A stretch of 64,000 nucleotides of DNA, taken from the NCBI GenBank assembly GCA_963724665.1, contig CAVRVH010000012.1, forward strand, positions 186,001 through 250,000, read 5' to 3'. Positions 62,642 through 64,000 of the stretch are shown in pieces. The number at the start of each line of letters is the position of its first letter. Position 1 is the first letter of the stretch. The position numbers and the translations under genes are program-made. The notes beneath the pieces are model-generated. The model was not told where the DNA came from. It did not search any database and saw nothing but the letters and a program-made list of their open reading frames with translations. The DNA comes from DASUPK01 sp963724665. GTDB lineage: Bacteria; Actinomycetota; Thermoleophilia; Solirubrobacterales; 70-9.

Positions 62642-63064
62642 TCAGGACGAAATCGTCAGCCCGCCGCTCTCCTCGATCGTCCAGTGGGGATGGTGTGCGA
62701 CCTCCCACGGGTAGCCGTCGGGATCGATGAAGACCCCGGAGTAGCCGCCCCAGAAGGTCTCGCCCGGCTCGCGGCCGATGGTTGCGCCGGCCTTGCGGGC
62801 CTCCTCGATCACCTGGTCGACCTCGTCGGTCGAGCGGGTGTTGTAGGCGAGGGTGATTCCGCCCCAGCCGCTCCCCGCGGTGACCGCGCTGTCCTCGGCC
62901 AGCTTGGCGCGGTCCCAGAGGGCAACCACCATGCACCCCGCCTGGAAGAAGACGACGTCGTCTCCCTGCTCCGCGCCGGTCTTCCAGCCGAGCGCCTCAT
63001 AGAACGTGCGGGCGCGCGCCAGGTCAGAGATCCCGAGTGTGATCAGGCTGAGACGCTGTTCCAT
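62642..63064 (-). CDS. VOC (glyoxalase-like) protein
   Basis: A 140-residue vicinal-oxygen-chelate protein: RLSLITLGISDLARARTFYE, VVFFQAGCMVVALWDR, GGITLAYNTRSTDEVDQVIE and GVFIDPDGYPWEVAHHP. It is similar in fold, not sequence, to the copy at 8823-9254. GGAAGGGAG supports the ATG at 63064. It is divergent from an AraC regulator, which may control it. Confidence 0.88.
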   Translation of the reverse strand: MEQRLSLITLGISDLARARTFYEALGWKTGAEQGDDVVFFQAGCMVVALWDRAKLAEDSAVTAGSGWGGITLAYNTRSTDEVDQVIEEARKAGATIGREPGETFWGGYSGVFIDPDGYPWEVAHHPHWTIEESGGLTISS

Positions 63065-63146
63065 GAGTGCTCCCTTCCGAGCGTTTGCGATTGGGGCGAC
63101 GGTAGTCGGCGACCGGGTCCGTGCCTTGAACAATTCGGACGTTCAC

Positions 63147-63152
63147 TAACTT
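63147..63152 (+). promoter_or_regulatory. -10 element of the AraC-like gene
   Basis: TAACTT, six bases before the ATG at 63159, with no ribosome binding site; TTGAAC at 63126-63131 is a possible -35 with a short 15-base spacer. Confidence 0.5.
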
Positions 63153-63158
63153 GGGGCA

Positions 63159-63899
63159 ATGACCGAGTACCGCGAGCTCGCTCCCTCGCGCGATCTGTAC
63201 TCGCTTGTCGCCTGCCGCTGGGTGCGGGAGGCCCCGGGAAACGACTCGAGGGACTCGACACTGATCCTGCCCGACGGCTGCGTCGACCTGATCTGGCGCA
63301 ACAACGAGCTGATTCTGGCCGGCACCGACCGGGCAGCCAGGCGCAGCCCGATCGCACCGGGGCAGCGGACACTGGGCCTGAGGCTGCGGCCGGGCGTCGC
63401 CGGCGCCGTCCTCGGAATGCCGGCGAGCGAGGTGCTCGACGTGCACACCCGGCTGGAAGACCTGCTGGGCCGCTGGGCGACCGAGCTCGGCGAGCGGCTC
63501 GAGGAGACCGACGGAGACGAGGAGGCGTTCACCCTCATCGAGAAGGCCGTCGGCTCCCGGGTCGAGGACGGAGGCCCCGATCCGCTGGTACTCGCAGCGA
63601 CCCGGCGCCTCGGCTTTCCCGGCAGCCGGGTCGACGAGCTCGCGGAATCCCTGGGGATCAGCGAGCGCCAGCTCAGGCGCCGCTTCCACGATTCGGTCGG
63701 ATACGGGCCAAAGACCCTTGACCGGGTGCTGCGCTTCCGGCGCCTGGTGGCGCAGACCGGAGCTGTGGCGGCGGGCGAGAGCGATCTCGCGCGGGTGGCG
63801 GCGGATCTCGGCTACGCAGACCAAGCTCACATGACGCGCGACTGCGTGCGGCTCTCCGGCCTGACCCCTGCGCGGCTCGCAGATCTCTGGACGAGCTGA
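63159..63899 (+). CDS. AraC-family transcriptional regulator
   Basis: A 246-residue regulator. The N-terminal half resembles the DUF6597-type sensor domain (LVACRWVREAPGND, LILPDGCVDLIWRNNELILA). The C-terminal AraC double HTH includes VDELAESLGISERQLRRRFH and LARVAADLGYADQAHMTRDC, then LSGLTPARLADLW. It is leaderless and divergent from the VOC gene, its probable target. Confidence 0.9.
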   Translation: MTEYRELAPSRDLYSLVACRWVREAPGNDSRDSTLILPDGCVDLIWRNNELILAGTDRAARRSPIAPGQRTLGLRLRPGVAGAVLGMPASEVLDVHTRLEDLLGRWATELGERLEETDGDEEAFTLIEKAVGSRVEDGGPDPLVLAATRRLGFPGSRVDELAESLGISERQLRRRFHDSVGYGPKTLDRVLRFRRLVAQTGAVAAGESDLARVAADLGYADQAHMTRDCVRLSGLTPARLADLWTS

Positions 63900-63959
63900 C
63901 GCCGCCCGAAATGCGTCCACCGGCGTTTCGGCGCCGCCCTCGCCGAGCAGGATTACTGC

Positions 63960-64000
63960 ATGACAATCGGGACATCACTCTTCCTGATCGCTGTCGGAGC
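63960..64000 (+). CDS. Start of a small membrane protein gene (DUF6458-like), truncated by the window end
   Basis: An ATG at 63960 opens a frame encoding MTIGTSLFLIAVGA up to the window edge. The sequence matches the hydrophobic N-terminus of the short actinobacterial DUF6458 membrane proteins (pattern SxFLIAVGA). Only 13-14 codons are visible. Confidence 0.5.
   Translation, partial: MTIGTSLFLIAVG

Overview
The window is a 64 kb piece of a very GC-rich, gene-dense chromosome from an actinobacterium-like organism. The gene set points to the deep-branching Thermoleophilia/Solirubrobacterales group: a fused PafB-PafC-type WYL regulator, an Lhr-Nei pair, a PolX with a PHP domain, an F420-associated zincin, PAC2, a groES-groEL operon with a CIRCE element, a 7Fe ferredoxin that starts with TTG, and many leaderless GTG/ATG starts. 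This placement is inferred from gene content only. I saw no rRNA, canonical tRNA, CRISPR array, integrase, transposase or phage gene, so the stretch reads as ordinary chromosome with several efflux cassettes.

Layout. 1-6.7 kb: the 3' end of a frameshifted penicillin acylase gene, an ECF sigma factor coupled to a small zinc-finger protein, a DoxX-like membrane protein, endonuclease IV (nfo), LtrA, a YhaM-like HD phosphohydrolase, a PRC-barrel protein, and a His-rich secreted peptide overlapping a lipoprotein gene. 6.7-15.3 kb: the fused PafBC-like regulator; an arsR-SRPBCC-SMP30-VOC operon whose operator fills the spacer of a near-consensus promoter; an MBL hydrolase; a full-length S45 acylase with a PPOX protein; and a small RTX-like secreted protein. 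15.4-18.5 kb: rmlA-rmlD-rmlB for dTDP-sugar synthesis, with no rmlC. 18.6-23.5 kb: an MMPL transporter, an MFS pump coupled to an ECF sigma factor, and a divergent TetR. 23.6-31.2 kb: Lhr helicase, a Nei/Fpg glycosylase lacking the catalytic proline, a Crp-type regulator, PCMT, ASCH and SRPBCC proteins. 31.2-35.5 kb: CIRCE-groES-groEL, an epimerase, ferredoxin, a CAP-domain protein and a candidate structured RNA.

35.4-48.9 kb: a GT87 glycosyltransferase behind Mrp, a coiled-coil repeat protein behind LexA-like boxes, a zincin, an inositol-phosphatase-like enzyme, a UvrD-like helicase fused to an Fe-S nuclease but with an altered Walker A, an SMR pump with its TetR, PAC2, a second YhaM-like protein, a TauE/SafE carrier split into two overlapping half genes, and trehalose-phosphatase. 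48.8-64 kb: an MFS pump with TetR, PolX, a dolichol-phosphate-mannose-type synthase, thioredoxin, a TetR with a DrrAB-like ABC pump, RidA, a HAD phosphatase, a secreted-protein gene interrupted by an in-frame amber codon, IleRS, a VOC protein with a divergent AraC regulator, and the start of one more membrane protein.

Three themes recur. First, many genes have a TANNNT -10 element 6-8 bases before the start codon and no ribosome binding site, which implies widespread leaderless transcription. Second, four separate efflux systems each sit next to a TetR gene and have their own visible palindromic operators. Third, DNA-repair functions are frequent (nfo, PafBC, Lhr, Nei, PolX, UvrD-nuclease, a LexA-like box pair), and two of these enzymes carry substitutions at residues normally essential for catalysis. 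Translational coupling by ATGA/GTGA/TGATG overlaps is common, and convergent genes often share a CTAG stop.
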